Source of the DNA: Daejeonella oryzae DSM 19973
Lineage (GTDB): Bacteria; Bacteroidota; Bacteroidia; Sphingobacteriales; Sphingobacteriaceae
Reading direction: 5' to 3'
NCBI RefSeq assembly: GCF_000422945.1
Contig: NZ_AUHA01000008.1
Coordinates: 1-64,000, forward strand
DNA: 64,000 bases
Each line of letters opens with the position of its first letter. The stretch's first letter is position 1. Under the pieces are notes generated by a model. That model saw only the letters and a program-made list of their open reading frames with translations. It did no database searches and had not been told where the DNA came from. Of the stretch, positions 9,404 to 17,677 are shown in pieces. The translations under genes were made by a program, and so were the position numbers.

Positions 9404-11086
9404 ATGTCAGACGAAAAGATAATTTTTTCTATGGCCGGAGTAAATAAGATTTACCCGCCTCAAAAACAAGTTCTTAAAAACATATATCTATCTTTTTTCT
9501 ACGGTGCAAAAATCGGAGTTATTGGATTAAACGGCTCAGGTAAATCATCTGTACTAAAAATAATTGCAGGTTTAGATAAATCATATCAGGGCGAAGTCGT
9601 ATTTGCACCGGGTTATACTGTAGGATATTTAGCTCAGGAACCCGAATTGGATCCCAATAAGACGGTTTTAGAAATAGTTGAAGAAGGAGTTGCCTCCATT
9701 ACTGCGATTTTAAAAGAATACGAAAACATCAACGAGAAATTCGGTTTGCCGGAAGTTTACGAGAATGCCGATGAAATGGATAAACTTTTGGCCAGACAAG
9801 GCGAACTTCAGGATCAGATTGATGCAGTTGGGGCCTGGGAGCTTGAATCAAAACTGGAAAGAGCCATGGATGCGTTACGTTGCCCGGACCCGGAAACGAA
9901 AATTGCCACTTTGTCAGGAGGAGAAAGACGCCGCGTAGCACTTTGTCGCTTGCTATTGCAGGAACCGGATGTTTTACTGCTGGACGAACCTACCAACCAC
10001 CTGGATGCGGAAAGCATTGACTGGCTTGAACAATATTTAAAACAGTATAAAGGAACTGTTATTGCAGTTACTCACGATCGTTATTTCCTGGATAATGTGG
10101 CTGGCTGGATTTTAGAACTTGATCGTGGAGAAGGAATTCCATGGAAAGGAAATTACTCTTCATGGCTGGATCAGAAATCCAAAAGACTGGCATCCGAAGA
10201 AAAGACCGAAAGTAAACGCCAGAAAACTCTTGAACGCGAATTGGAATGGGTACGAATGGCCCCGAAAGCCCGGCATGCAAAATCAAAAGCCCGTTTATCA
10301 AACTATGAGAAACTAGCCTCTGAAGAAACGAAGGAAAGAGAAGATAAACTGGAGCTCTTCATCCCACCGGGACCAAGATTAGGAAATGTAGTGATTGAAG
10401 CTGAAGGAGTTTCTAAAGCTTATGGTGATAAAGTATTGTTTGAAAATTTAAATTTCTCACTTCCTCCTGCAGGAATTGTGGGAATTATAGGACCCAACGG
10501 GGCAGGAAAAACTACTTTGTTCCGTTTGATAACCGGACAGGATACTCCGGATTCAGGAACATTTAAAGTTGGACCAACCGTAGCTTTAGGGTATGTGGAC
10601 CAAATGCATGACGATTTAGATCCTCAGAAATCAGTTTGGGAAAATATAACAGGCGGAAATGAAACTATTATTTTGGGAAATCGTCCGCTAAACTCAAGGG
10701 CTTATGTTTCTAAATTTAATTTTAACGGAGCAGATCAGCAGAAAAAAATTGATGTTCTTTCTGGTGGAGAAAGAAACAGAGTTCATTTGGCTATCACGTT
10801 AAAAAAGAGTTCTAATGTTCTTTTACTGGATGAGCCGACTAACGATATTGACGTAAATACTTTACGGGCTTTAGAAGAAGGTCTGGAAAACTTTGGAGGT
10901 TGTGCGGTAATTATTTCCCACGATCGCTGGTTCTTAGACCGCATTTGTACGCATATTTTGGCTTTTGAAGGAAATTCGCAAGTGTACTTCTTCGAAGGAA
11001 ATTATTCTGAATATGAGGAAAACCGTAAAAAGAGAACCGGGGATATCACTCCACACAGAATACGTTTCAAAAAATTAGTTGGATAA
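9404..11086 (+). CDS. ettA: Energy-dependent translational throttle protein EttA (ABC-F)
   Basis: Ribosome-associated ABC-F ATPase that binds the E site and gates the first elongation steps according to ATP/ADP ratio. It has two ABC modules without membrane segments: Walker A GLNGSGKS at 41-48 with LSGGERRRVALC and LLDEPTNHLD, then GPNGAGKT near residue 365 with LSGGERNRVHLA and LLDEPTNDID. The P-site interaction linker between them is short and basic. The 560-residue length and ending match E. coli EttA (555) better than Uup or antibiotic-resistance ABC-F proteins. Confidence 0.93.
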   Translation: MSDEKIIFSMAGVNKIYPPQKQVLKNIYLSFFYGAKIGVIGLNGSGKSSVLKIIAGLDKSYQGEVVFAPGYTVGYLAQEPELDPNKTVLEIVEEGVASITAILKEYENINEKFGLPEVYENADEMDKLLARQGELQDQIDAVGAWELESKLERAMDALRCPDPETKIATLSGGERRRVALCRLLLQEPDVLLLDEPTNHLDAESIDWLEQYLKQYKGTVIAVTHDRYFLDNVAGWILELDRGEGIPWKGNYSSWLDQKSKRLASEEKTESKRQKTLERELEWVRMAPKARHAKSKARLSNYEKLASEETKEREDKLELFIPPGPRLGNVVIEAEGVSKAYGDKVLFENLNFSLPPAGIVGIIGPNGAGKTTLFRLITGQDTPDSGTFKVGPTVALGYVDQMHDDLDPQKSVWENITGGNETIILGNRPLNSRAYVSKFNFNGADQQKKIDVLSGGERNRVHLAITLKKSSNVLLLDEPTNDIDVNTLRALEEGLENFGGCAVIISHDRWFLDRICTHILAFEGNSQVYFFEGNYSEYEENRKKRTGDITPHRIRFKKLVG

Positions 11087-11111
11087 CTCTACTATCAATT
11101 TTCAAAATCAG

Positions 11112-11139
11112 AAGCCTGCGTTAATATGCAGGCTTTTTT
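11112..11139 (+). terminator. Terminator of ettA
   Basis: An 8-base-pair stem AAGCCTGC / GCAGGCTT with an 8-base loop is followed by a T-run. It sits 25 bases after the ettA stop and before the end of the convergent ABC ATPase gene, so it may work in both directions. Confidence 0.8.
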
Positions 11140-11146
11140 GGTGAAA

Positions 11147-12145
11147 TCAGGAATTAAGTAGTGTATACTTATCAATTAAAAGATTTGTCGTTTGTCCCGA
11201 TTTTAACAAACCGGCAGGAGCCAGCATCCTTAAAGTTAAGCCATCGCAATTAACTTCGAGCTCATCATAAAAGAGTTTAAAATTGCTCTGTTTTACATGA
11301 GCAGGAATTCCACCTTCTTCAGTAATTTTTATATGATGAGGATACACTAATACTTTTTCATGATTATTGGTTTGAATATGGAGAAATTCAGAAGCATCCA
11401 TTGCCGAAACAATATTGGCATTTCCGAGTATCTTTCCGACATAACCCGATGCGGGATTTCCAGCTACATATTCGGGCGAACCCTGCTGAATAATATGTCC
11501 GTCTTTTATCAGAATCAGCTGATCTGCTAATGACAAGCCATCCTGCGGATCATGGGAGACGAGTATCATGGTAATTCCAAGGTATCTGCATAACCGTTTT
11601 AGATCGGCACGAAGCTGATTCTTTAAAATTGCATCCACCTGGCTGAAAGGTTCATCCAATAATAAAACTTCGGGCTCGGTAATTATTGCCCGGGCAATGG
11701 CAACCCGCTGCTGCTCGCCACCACTTAAATCTACAATGCGTTTCTCTGATAAGCCATCAATTCCCAAAAACTCCATCATTTCCCAGGTCTTTTGCTTTTT
11801 ACCCTGCATATCCTCATTAGAAAGCATTCCCGAAATATTATCGTATACCCTTGCGTATAAGTTCAGGTTAAAATCCTGCGTGATCATTTTCATAGAATCA
11901 TGACCTGGGATCAGCTTTTCATGAGGTCCGTCAAGATGTTCTCCTTTAAATAGAATTTCGCCTGAAGTTGGCGACAACAAACCATAAATCAGTTTTAGCA
12001 AAGTACTTTTCCCGCAACCGCTTTCTCCCACAATTGCTACAAAATCACCTTTTTTAATTGAAAGATTGATGTTGCTTACGCCGGCGGACTGGCCGGCCTG
12101 GTAATGTTTACTGACGTTGGAAATGCTGATAATAGGGTTTGACAT
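11147..12145 (-). CDS. Orphan ABC transporter ATP-binding protein
   Basis: A single ABC ATPase of 332 residues. It has Walker A GESGCGKS near residues 37-44, signature LSGGEQQRVAIARA, Walker B LLLDEPFSQVD and the H-loop SHD. The last 110 residues form an accessory domain like those of importer ATPases of the polyamine/sulfate/molybdate type. No permease or binding protein lies next to it, so the substrate cannot be named. A strong hairpin lies just upstream, so it is probably transcribed separately from the sigma-factor locus. Confidence 0.75.
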   Translation of the reverse strand: MSNPIISISNVSKHYQAGQSAGVSNINLSIKKGDFVAIVGESGCGKSTLLKLIYGLLSPTSGEILFKGEHLDGPHEKLIPGHDSMKMITQDFNLNLYARVYDNISGMLSNEDMQGKKQKTWEMMEFLGIDGLSEKRIVDLSGGEQQRVAIARAIITEPEVLLLDEPFSQVDAILKNQLRADLKRLCRYLGITMILVSHDPQDGLSLADQLILIKDGHIIQQGSPEYVAGNPASGYVGKILGNANIVSAMDASEFLHIQTNNHEKVLVYPHHIKITEEGGIPAHVKQSNFKLFYDELEVNCDGLTLRMLAPAGLLKSGQTTNLLIDKYTLLNS

Positions 12146-12163
12146 GTTTCCAAATATAATAAT

Positions 12164-12191
12164 AAAGGGGCATCTGATGAGATGCCCCTTT
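12164..12191 (-). terminator. Terminator of the ECF sigma / barrel operon
   Basis: A perfect 11-base-pair stem AAAGGGGCATC / GATGCCCCTTT with a 6-base loop lies 44 bases beyond the end of the leftward barrel gene. A closely related hairpin, sharing GGGGCATCTGAT, is found at 47947-47973. Confidence 0.85.
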
Positions 12192-12234
12192 GTTATAAGT
12201 CTATTAAAATTATCTAAAAGATCGAAATTGAACT

Positions 12235-13083
12235 TTAGAATCCGAACATTAAGCCAAAAGACAGATTTTTAAAATCAGCAGGTCCCTGCCCTTCTGCAAA
12301 TACATCATTAAAGTAGTATTTTGCATATACTCCCATTCCACCATAACCTAAGCGGCCAAACGCACCGTATCTGAAAGGCTCAAAATTATAGTCATCTTTA
12401 AATTTTTCTTTCCCACGCTCATTACTTACCTGCTTTAACTTTCCATTAATAAGAAAACCAACTTCAGGTCCGAATACAAAATTCACTTTATTTCCCTTTT
12501 CATCATCCTTGGTACGCAGTTGAAAACCAAGAGGAACTCTTAAATATTGACTTGAAAATCTATTCTTTTTGAAATCAATAGTTTCATCAACATATGTTAA
12601 GGTTGGCTGCTTTTTCTGAAAGGTAATATTTTCTTTTAAACGCATATGGTTCCAGTCCAGGCCTGCTGCCAGATAAATTTTGAAATAGCTGTTAAAACGA
12701 TAGCCCATCTGGAAGACTTCAAATCCAAAATTACTTGATTTCCAGGTTTCCCGCTCCAGGTAAGAATTAGCATCAGACAAAGTGAAACTTCCATTATCAA
12801 GGTAAGTGCTTAAGCCAATATCAATTCTCGAAAAGGTAAATTGAGTAGAAAACTTGGATGATGGTCTGAATTCCTTTACTGTACTGTCCTTTTTAACAGT
12901 ATCCTTTTTACCAAACTCAAATGTAACCCGTGTTTTTTTCTTTTTGGATAAAGTATCGGTGGTAATTACCAACACTGTATCTCCTTTAGATTTAATAAGA
13001 GTTGTATCCTTTTTTGCTTTTTCCTGAGCAAATGAACCTGCCGTGAAGGCTCCTAATAGTAAACAAATGATTAATCGTTTCAT
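12235..13083 (-). CDS. Outer membrane beta-barrel protein of an ECF sigma locus
   Basis: Predicted outer membrane barrel. Residues 1-19 are a signal peptide ending FAQ. A Lys/Thr/Asp-rich spacer follows (about 20-75), then alternating amphipathic strands, and the protein ends with Phe (SFGLMFGF), the usual barrel C-terminus. At 282 residues it could form 8 strands. The gene is 2 bases after the inner-membrane partner gene and third in an operon after the sigma factor. The specific function is unknown; a sensory or structural role coupled to the sigma factor is inference. Confidence 0.75.
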   Translation of the reverse strand: MKRLIICLLLGAFTAGSFAQEKAKKDTTLIKSKGDTVLVITTDTLSKKKKTRVTFEFGKKDTVKKDSTVKEFRPSSKFSTQFTFSRIDIGLSTYLDNGSFTLSDANSYLERETWKSSNFGFEVFQMGYRFNSYFKIYLAAGLDWNHMRLKENITFQKKQPTLTYVDETIDFKKNRFSSQYLRVPLGFQLRTKDDEKGNKVNFVFGPEVGFLINGKLKQVSNERGKEKFKDDYNFEPFRYGAFGRLGYGGMGVYAKYYFNDVFAEGQGPADFKNLSFGLMFGF

Positions 13084-13085
13084 GG

Positions 13086-13808
13086 TTATTTATTTCTGCT
13101 TTTAAATTTTACTAATCCTAAATTGATACCTGATATTTCTGAGCCTTCATCGCTCTCTTTAAATTCAATAATTTTATCTTCACGCTTATCTACCTGGGCA
13201 ATTACAAAATTCACCAGACCTCCAACACCTTTAACTTTCCGCCTTGGAGCTTCCTCTTCCTGGACATTGATTAATGGCTCAGTATCATTTTCTTGTACAT
13301 AAATCCGATCTGACGAAACAGGCTGCGCCGCAATGATATTTTCATTTTTAATTTTTTCCTGATTAGAGGCAAGCAATTCTTCGTTTAAATTTTCCCCTTT
13401 AATGAATTGATCTTTTTTAACTTCCGTATCATTTTCCCTGGCTTTGGATTGATGAACAGCATATTGTTTACGGGCAACAATTTTCACTTCCGGTTTTACA
13501 ATATCTTCAGCAATACTTTCCCCGGTTTTATCTGTTGTTTCCACATCTTTAGCCGCCATTTCATGCTTCTCCTGTTTACCCCGCAGTTTGACAACTTCTA
13601 CAGGTTTATAAAAATACAGGGTGGCAGATAAAAGGATCAGCACACTTGCTGCTGCCATCCAGTAAGGAGAATTTGATTTTTTCTTCCTGTCTGTCCCTTT
13701 GAGTTCCGCATCAATTTTTGACCAGAGTCCTTCTGATGGTTGGGTTTCAAAATCTTCGAAACGCTGCTTAAATAACTTATCCAGATTTTTATCCGAGATG
13801 GGTTCCAT
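13086..13808 (-). CDS. Single-pass inner-membrane protein, probable anti-sigma partner
   Basis: A 240-residue protein with a cytoplasmic N-terminal segment (1-48), one membrane helix (about 49-67, WMAAASVLILLSATLYFY) and a charged, low-complexity periplasmic region rich in Lys and Glu. The N-terminal pattern LFKQRFEDFETQPSEGLW is conserved in proteins encoded after Bacteroidota ECF sigma factors, and a similar pattern starts the fused protein at 42630. The gene overlaps the sigma gene by 20 bases. An anti-sigma role is likely from position and topology; no classical zinc anti-sigma motif is seen. Confidence 0.65.
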   Translation of the reverse strand: MEPISDKNLDKLFKQRFEDFETQPSEGLWSKIDAELKGTDRKKKSNSPYWMAAASVLILLSATLYFYKPVEVVKLRGKQEKHEMAAKDVETTDKTGESIAEDIVKPEVKIVARKQYAVHQSKARENDTEVKKDQFIKGENLNEELLASNQEKIKNENIIAAQPVSSDRIYVQENDTEPLINVQEEEAPRRKVKGVGGLVNFVIAQVDKREDKIIEFKESDEGSEISGINLGLVKFKSRNK

Positions 13809-14358
13809 ATTTCAAGTCCTCCATTTTTAATATTTTTTCTTTTAAGATTGCCCGTGCCCGGGATAGTTGTGATTTGGATGCGCCTTCAGTAATACCTAGA
13901 CTTTCTCCAATTTCCCGATGCGAAAATCCTTCGATCACATACATATTAAATACCATTCTGTAACCGCTTGATAATTGCTGAATAAGCTTCAACAAATCTT
14001 TAGTTTCAAGCCCGGTCATATCAAAAGTATTTTGAGGCTGCTCTTTAACTTCGTCGATATCTACAATACTGAGGCTGCGCAGATTCTTTCGGTAAACTTC
14101 TATTGATGTATTTACCATAATTCTTCTGATCCAGCCTTCCAAAGAACCTTCATTTCTAAACTCCCCAATTTTTCTGAAAACCTTTACAAAGCCCATTTGC
14201 AACATGTCCTCTGCTTCAAAGTTGTCTTTAGCATACCGCTGACAAACAGCCAGCATTCGGGATGCCAAAGTTCTGTAGAGGTTTTCCTGCGCTTTTCGAT
14301 CTCCGCGTTTGCACCCTTCCAGCAAATTCTCTATTGTAAATGTATGATCCAAATTCAT
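13789..14358 (-). CDS. ECF RNA polymerase sigma factor
   Basis: Sigma-70 family extracytoplasmic-function regulator of 189 residues. Region 2 covers about residues 13-80 (LLEGCKRGDRKAQENLYR, AEDMLQMGFVKVFRKIGEF). Region 4 covers about 125-175 (GYRMVFNMYVIEGFSHREIGESLGI, SKSQLSRARAIL) with a helix-turn-helix. It closely resembles the sigma factor at 42014 in region 4. It overlaps the downstream anti-sigma-like gene by 20 bases. A candidate -7 box lies immediately upstream, so the transcript may be leaderless. Confidence 0.88.
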   Translation of the reverse strand: MNLDHTFTIENLLEGCKRGDRKAQENLYRTLASRMLAVCQRYAKDNFEAEDMLQMGFVKVFRKIGEFRNEGSLEGWIRRIMVNTSIEVYRKNLRSLSIVDIDEVKEQPQNTFDMTGLETKDLLKLIQQLSSGYRMVFNMYVIEGFSHREIGESLGITEGASKSQLSRARAILKEKILKMEDLKYGTHLG

Positions 14359-14365
14359 ATTGCTT

Positions 14366-14373
14366 TAAAGGTA
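14366..14373 (-). promoter_or_regulatory. -7 element upstream of the ECF sigma gene
   Basis: TACCTTTA on the minus strand, 8 bases before the ATG at 14358, resembles TAnnTTTG, with TTTC about 17 bases further upstream. The predicted transcription start coincides with the start codon. Confidence 0.4.
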
Positions 14374-14519
14374 AGATGACAGATACCTAAGAAAGGTTGC
14401 ATAGCGGCGAGATTTTTTTTTTAATTAATATCATCAAGATTTTAGAATCACTTTCTTTATAGATTCCTGAGACTTGCGGGCTGTAATTTTTGCTAAATTT
14501 AACAACCAAATAATAAATC

Positions 14520-15164
14520 ATGTCAGATAAAATCACGTGGCCGGATGCAATTCAGCCCCTTTTAGAAAAATATAAAGACACGCCCCATCCTTTAAACTAC
14601 GGAAACCTATATCAGTTAGTAGTAATGGTAATACTGTCTGCGCAGGATTCAGACCGGAATATCAACAACCTTGCGCCTAAATTATTTGAGGCTTTTCCCG
14701 ACATGGAATCACTATCCAGAGCTACACCTGAGTCATTATATCCGTTCATATCCGGTGTGCGCAATTTCGGAAACAAAACCAGGTGGCTTATTGAACTGGC
14801 GAATAAAATAAAAGAGGATGATAAAATCCCGGCTACATTAGATGATTTGACTGCTCTGCCGGGAATCGGCAGGAAATCAGCAAACGTAATTTTGCGTGAA
14901 TCGGGTGCTCCTGCAGAAGGAGTAGTGGTAGACCTTCATGTGGTACGTGTGGCGCCACGTCTGGGAATCGCCACAGGAAGCGATCCTAAAAAAATCGAAA
15001 AACAAATCATGGAAGTATTACCGCAAAAAGATTGGGACGCCGGCATGGCCATGTCATTTTTGGGAAGGGAAATTTGCCGCCCTAAGCCCAAGTGCGAAAT
15101 TTGCCTGATGAATTTTGTATGTGCGTACTACCGCGAAATGGTGATTAAAGGAAACAATAATTAA
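14520..15164 (+). CDS. Endonuclease III-like HhH-GPD DNA glycosylase (divergent Nth paralogue)
   Basis: Base-excision repair glycosylase of the HhH-GPD superfamily, 214 residues. The hairpin-helix-hairpin LPGIGRKSANVI carries the putative catalytic Lys119, and Asp138 follows in VVDLHVVRV. A four-cysteine cluster is present at Cys186, 192, 195 and 201, spaced C-x5-C-x2-C-x5-C instead of the usual C-x6-C-x2-C-x5-C. The motif LSAQDSDRNIN replaces the usual LSAQ-x-TD. The canonical nth is at 62743, so this is a second, diverged copy with possibly different substrate range. Confidence 0.85.
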   Translation: MSDKITWPDAIQPLLEKYKDTPHPLNYGNLYQLVVMVILSAQDSDRNINNLAPKLFEAFPDMESLSRATPESLYPFISGVRNFGNKTRWLIELANKIKEDDKIPATLDDLTALPGIGRKSANVILRESGAPAEGVVVDLHVVRVAPRLGIATGSDPKKIEKQIMEVLPQKDWDAGMAMSFLGREICRPKPKCEICLMNFVCAYYREMVIKGNNN

Positions 15165-15222
15165 GCATCTGTCTTGTAAATCAAAGCCTAGATATAATTA
15201 TAATGCTAAAAGCTGCAAGCTT

Positions 15223-15654
15223 ATGAATTCCCAAAATGAATTATCCCGATTTCTGATTGCTCAGGAAAACACCTATGCAACTGCTTTGAAGGAAATAAAA
15301 AACGCTGAGAAAAAATCGCATTGGATGTGGTTTATTTTTCCGCAAATAAAAGGATTAGGAACTACAGAAATGTCAGTAAAGTATTCAATCAACAATATTA
15401 GTGAAGCAGAATCATATCTTAATCATCCCATTTTAGGCCAGCGTTTAAATGAAATAACCGGTGAACTGTTAAAATTAAAGGGCAAATCGGCTGCGGAGAT
15501 TTTTGGCTCTCCGGATTACAAAAAACTTAAATCCTGCATGACCTTATTTTCGATTGTATCCGGAGAGCCCAATATATTTAACAAGGTTTTAGACCAATAT
15601 TATAATGGTGAAAAAGATGAAAAAACGCTGGCAATAATCTCTGCTAATAAATAG
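15223..15654 (+). CDS. DUF1810 domain-containing protein
   Basis: A 143-residue soluble protein of the DUF1810 family. Recognisable parts are the WMWFIFPQIKGLG segment near residues 30-42, the LGQRLNEIT region and the DYKKLKSCMTLFS region, which are conserved in the family. The biochemical role is not established, and nothing in the context narrows it. It is separated from its neighbours by 58 and 206 bases and is probably transcribed alone. Confidence 0.8.
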   Translation: MNSQNELSRFLIAQENTYATALKEIKNAEKKSHWMWFIFPQIKGLGTTEMSVKYSINNISEAESYLNHPILGQRLNEITGELLKLKGKSAAEIFGSPDYKKLKSCMTLFSIVSGEPNIFNKVLDQYYNGEKDEKTLAIISANK

Positions 15655-15860
15655 ACGGACAATTTAAGTTAAACCCGCTTACAAATTTCATTTTTAAGAT
15701 TGCTGGTATTTTAATCTTTAAATGAATACACATTTATTCATTTATCCTACTCCCTCATATTTCTAAAAACAATGCTTCGTTTTTTGTAAATTCATGAAAT
15801 AACATCTAACCAATAATATTTAAAATTCGTGATTAATAGAATATTCGCCAGAAAACCAGT

Positions 15861-16742
15861 ATGACTTTCGTTGACTATTACAAAATATTAGGGCTTGATA
15901 AAACTGCCTCCGAGAAGGAAATAAAAAATGCCTATCGAAAACTTGCCCGCAAATATCACCCGGATGTAAACCCGGATGATAAAACGGCGCATGAAAAATT
16001 CCAGGAAATTAATGAAGCCAATGAAGTTTTAAGTGACCCGGACAAGCGCAAAAAATATGATCAGTATGGGAAAGACTGGAAACATGCAGATCAATTTGAA
16101 CAGGCAAAGCAATCTGGCCGGCAATCTCAGCATGGTACGGGCGGCCGATCTTATTCCGGTGAGTTTGAAAGTCAGGATTTTTCTGATTTTTTCTCATCTA
16201 TGTTTGGAGGCGGTTCGGGCAGGCAGCAGATGAAATATCGCGGACAGGATTTCAATGCCGAATTACACCTGAATCTCCGGGAGGCTTATAAAACTCACCA
16301 GCGCACATTAACTGTAAATGGTAAAAATATCCGGATAACCATCCCGGCAGGAATTGAAAATGGTCAAACTATTAAAATAAAAGGTCACGGCGGACCGGGA
16401 ACTAATAAAGGACCTAACGGAGATCTTTATATCAATTTTAAAATTTCAAACGATGCAGATTTTAAACGGGAAGGAAATAATTTGTACACCACAGTTCCGA
16501 TTGATTTGTATACTGCTGTTTTGGGAGGAGAAACAACCATTAACACCTTAACAGGAAAAGTTAAATTGAAAGTAAATCCGGGAACTCAAAACGGTACAAA
16601 AGTAAAATTAAAAGGAAAGGGATTTCCCATTTATAAACGTGAAAATGAGTTTGGAGATATGTATGCTACCTACAAGGTTAGTATACCAACCGATTTAACA
16701 GATCAGCAAAAAGAATTATTTAAGCAATTATCTCAATTATAA
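15861..16742 (+). CDS. cbpA: DnaJ/CbpA-type J-domain co-chaperone
   Basis: Type II Hsp40 that stimulates DnaK. The J-domain is at residues 1-70 with HPD at 33-35. A Gly/Ser/Phe-rich linker (about 75-120) and two DnaJ C-terminal beta domains (about 130-285) follow. There is no CxxCxGxG zinc finger, so it is CbpA-like and not DnaJ proper. The length of 293 is close to E. coli CbpA (306). A CbpM-type modulator gene begins 15 bases downstream, the classical cbpA-cbpM pair. Confidence 0.92.
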   Translation: MTFVDYYKILGLDKTASEKEIKNAYRKLARKYHPDVNPDDKTAHEKFQEINEANEVLSDPDKRKKYDQYGKDWKHADQFEQAKQSGRQSQHGTGGRSYSGEFESQDFSDFFSSMFGGGSGRQQMKYRGQDFNAELHLNLREAYKTHQRTLTVNGKNIRITIPAGIENGQTIKIKGHGGPGTNKGPNGDLYINFKISNDADFKREGNNLYTTVPIDLYTAVLGGETTINTLTGKVKLKVNPGTQNGTKVKLKGKGFPIYKRENEFGDMYATYKVSIPTDLTDQQKELFKQLSQL

Positions 16743-16757
16743 TTCAACATTAAGGCC

Positions 16758-17069
16758 ATGCAAACAGAGGATTTTATTTCAACAGATGAATTTTGCGCAT
16801 ATCATAAAATTGAATTTTCATTTATCAGAAACCTGGAAGACTTCGGTTTAATTGAAGTTAAAACTTTCGGCGAAGGCAGATACATCCACGAAGATCAGCT
16901 TGAAAAGCTTGAAAGGATTTTAAGGCTTCATCATGATCTGGAAATAAATGTAGAAGGAATTGATACCATAACTCATTTGCTGCAGAAAATAAATAGTATG
17001 CAGCAAGAGATCAATAAATTAAAAAACAGACTCCGGATTTATGAAGAGGGCGAAGATTTATTTCTTTAA
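16758..17069 (+). CDS. cbpM: Chaperone modulator CbpM
   Basis: Small MerR-like protein that binds the J-domain of CbpA and blocks its action on DnaK. The 103 residues contain an N-terminal winged-helix-like part (FCAYHKIEFSFIRNLEDFGLI) followed by RYIHEDQLEKLERILRLHHDLEIN and a C-terminal coiled coil. It lies directly after cbpA. Its 3-prime end overlaps the convergent hemJ by 12 bases, so transcripts from the two sides collide. Confidence 0.85.
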   Translation: MQTEDFISTDEFCAYHKIEFSFIRNLEDFGLIEVKTFGEGRYIHEDQLEKLERILRLHHDLEINVEGIDTITHLLQKINSMQQEINKLKNRLRIYEEGEDLFL

Positions 17070-17594
17070 CCGGATGCGCTTAACAACTTTTACTGCTGTC
17101 ATAATAATAACAGCAAACAAAACCAATCCTGCGAGTCCGTAAATCCATTCTACGGAACTTTTTAAAATTACAGTAAAAACGATGGCCACCAAAAAAATGG
17201 TTGCTACTTCATTCCAAAGTCTTAATTGCGTAGAGCTCCAAAGAAAAATATTCGCTTTAAGCTGATTTAAAATACGCTGACAGATAAAATGGTATCCTAA
17301 TAATCCGGTTACAAAAGCTAATTTAACCAGCATCCAGTTCGCCTGCAGCAAAGATGGATTTAGCCAGATCATACCCAATCCTGCTGAAACCGACAAGATC
17401 ATGGCAGGAGTTGTAATGTAATACCACAGTTTGTGTTGCATAATTACAAACTGGTTTTGCAAAATAGTTCGTTCAGAAGGAGCTTTATCATTGGCCTCAA
17501 TGTGATAAACAAATAGCCGGACGATATAAAATAGTCCGGCCATCCAGCTTACCACAAAAATTATATGAATTGACTTGAGGTATAAATATGCCAT
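17058..17594 (-). CDS. hemJ: Protoporphyrinogen IX oxidase HemJ
   Basis: Membrane oxidase that converts protoporphyrinogen IX to protoporphyrin IX in bacteria lacking HemG and HemY. The 178 residues form about four membrane helices. The conserved His10 (LKSIHIIFVVSWMAG) and Lys91 (MLVKLAF) of the HemJ family are present. It is the last gene of the leftward heme cluster, 83 bases after hemE, which supports HemJ over the related CopD-type annotation. Confidence 0.85.
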   Translation of the reverse strand: MAYLYLKSIHIIFVVSWMAGLFYIVRLFVYHIEANDKAPSERTILQNQFVIMQHKLWYYITTPAMILSVSAGLGMIWLNPSLLQANWMLVKLAFVTGLLGYHFICQRILNQLKANIFLWSSTQLRLWNEVATIFLVAIVFTVILKSSVEWIYGLAGLVLFAVIIMTAVKVVKRIRLKK

Positions 17595-17677
17595 ATTATT
17601 AACTGAACAACCCTGAGGTATTCGCTTCTTATATTTTTGAAGAAAATTTCAAACGTAATGAATTGTAGAGTTTAAAA

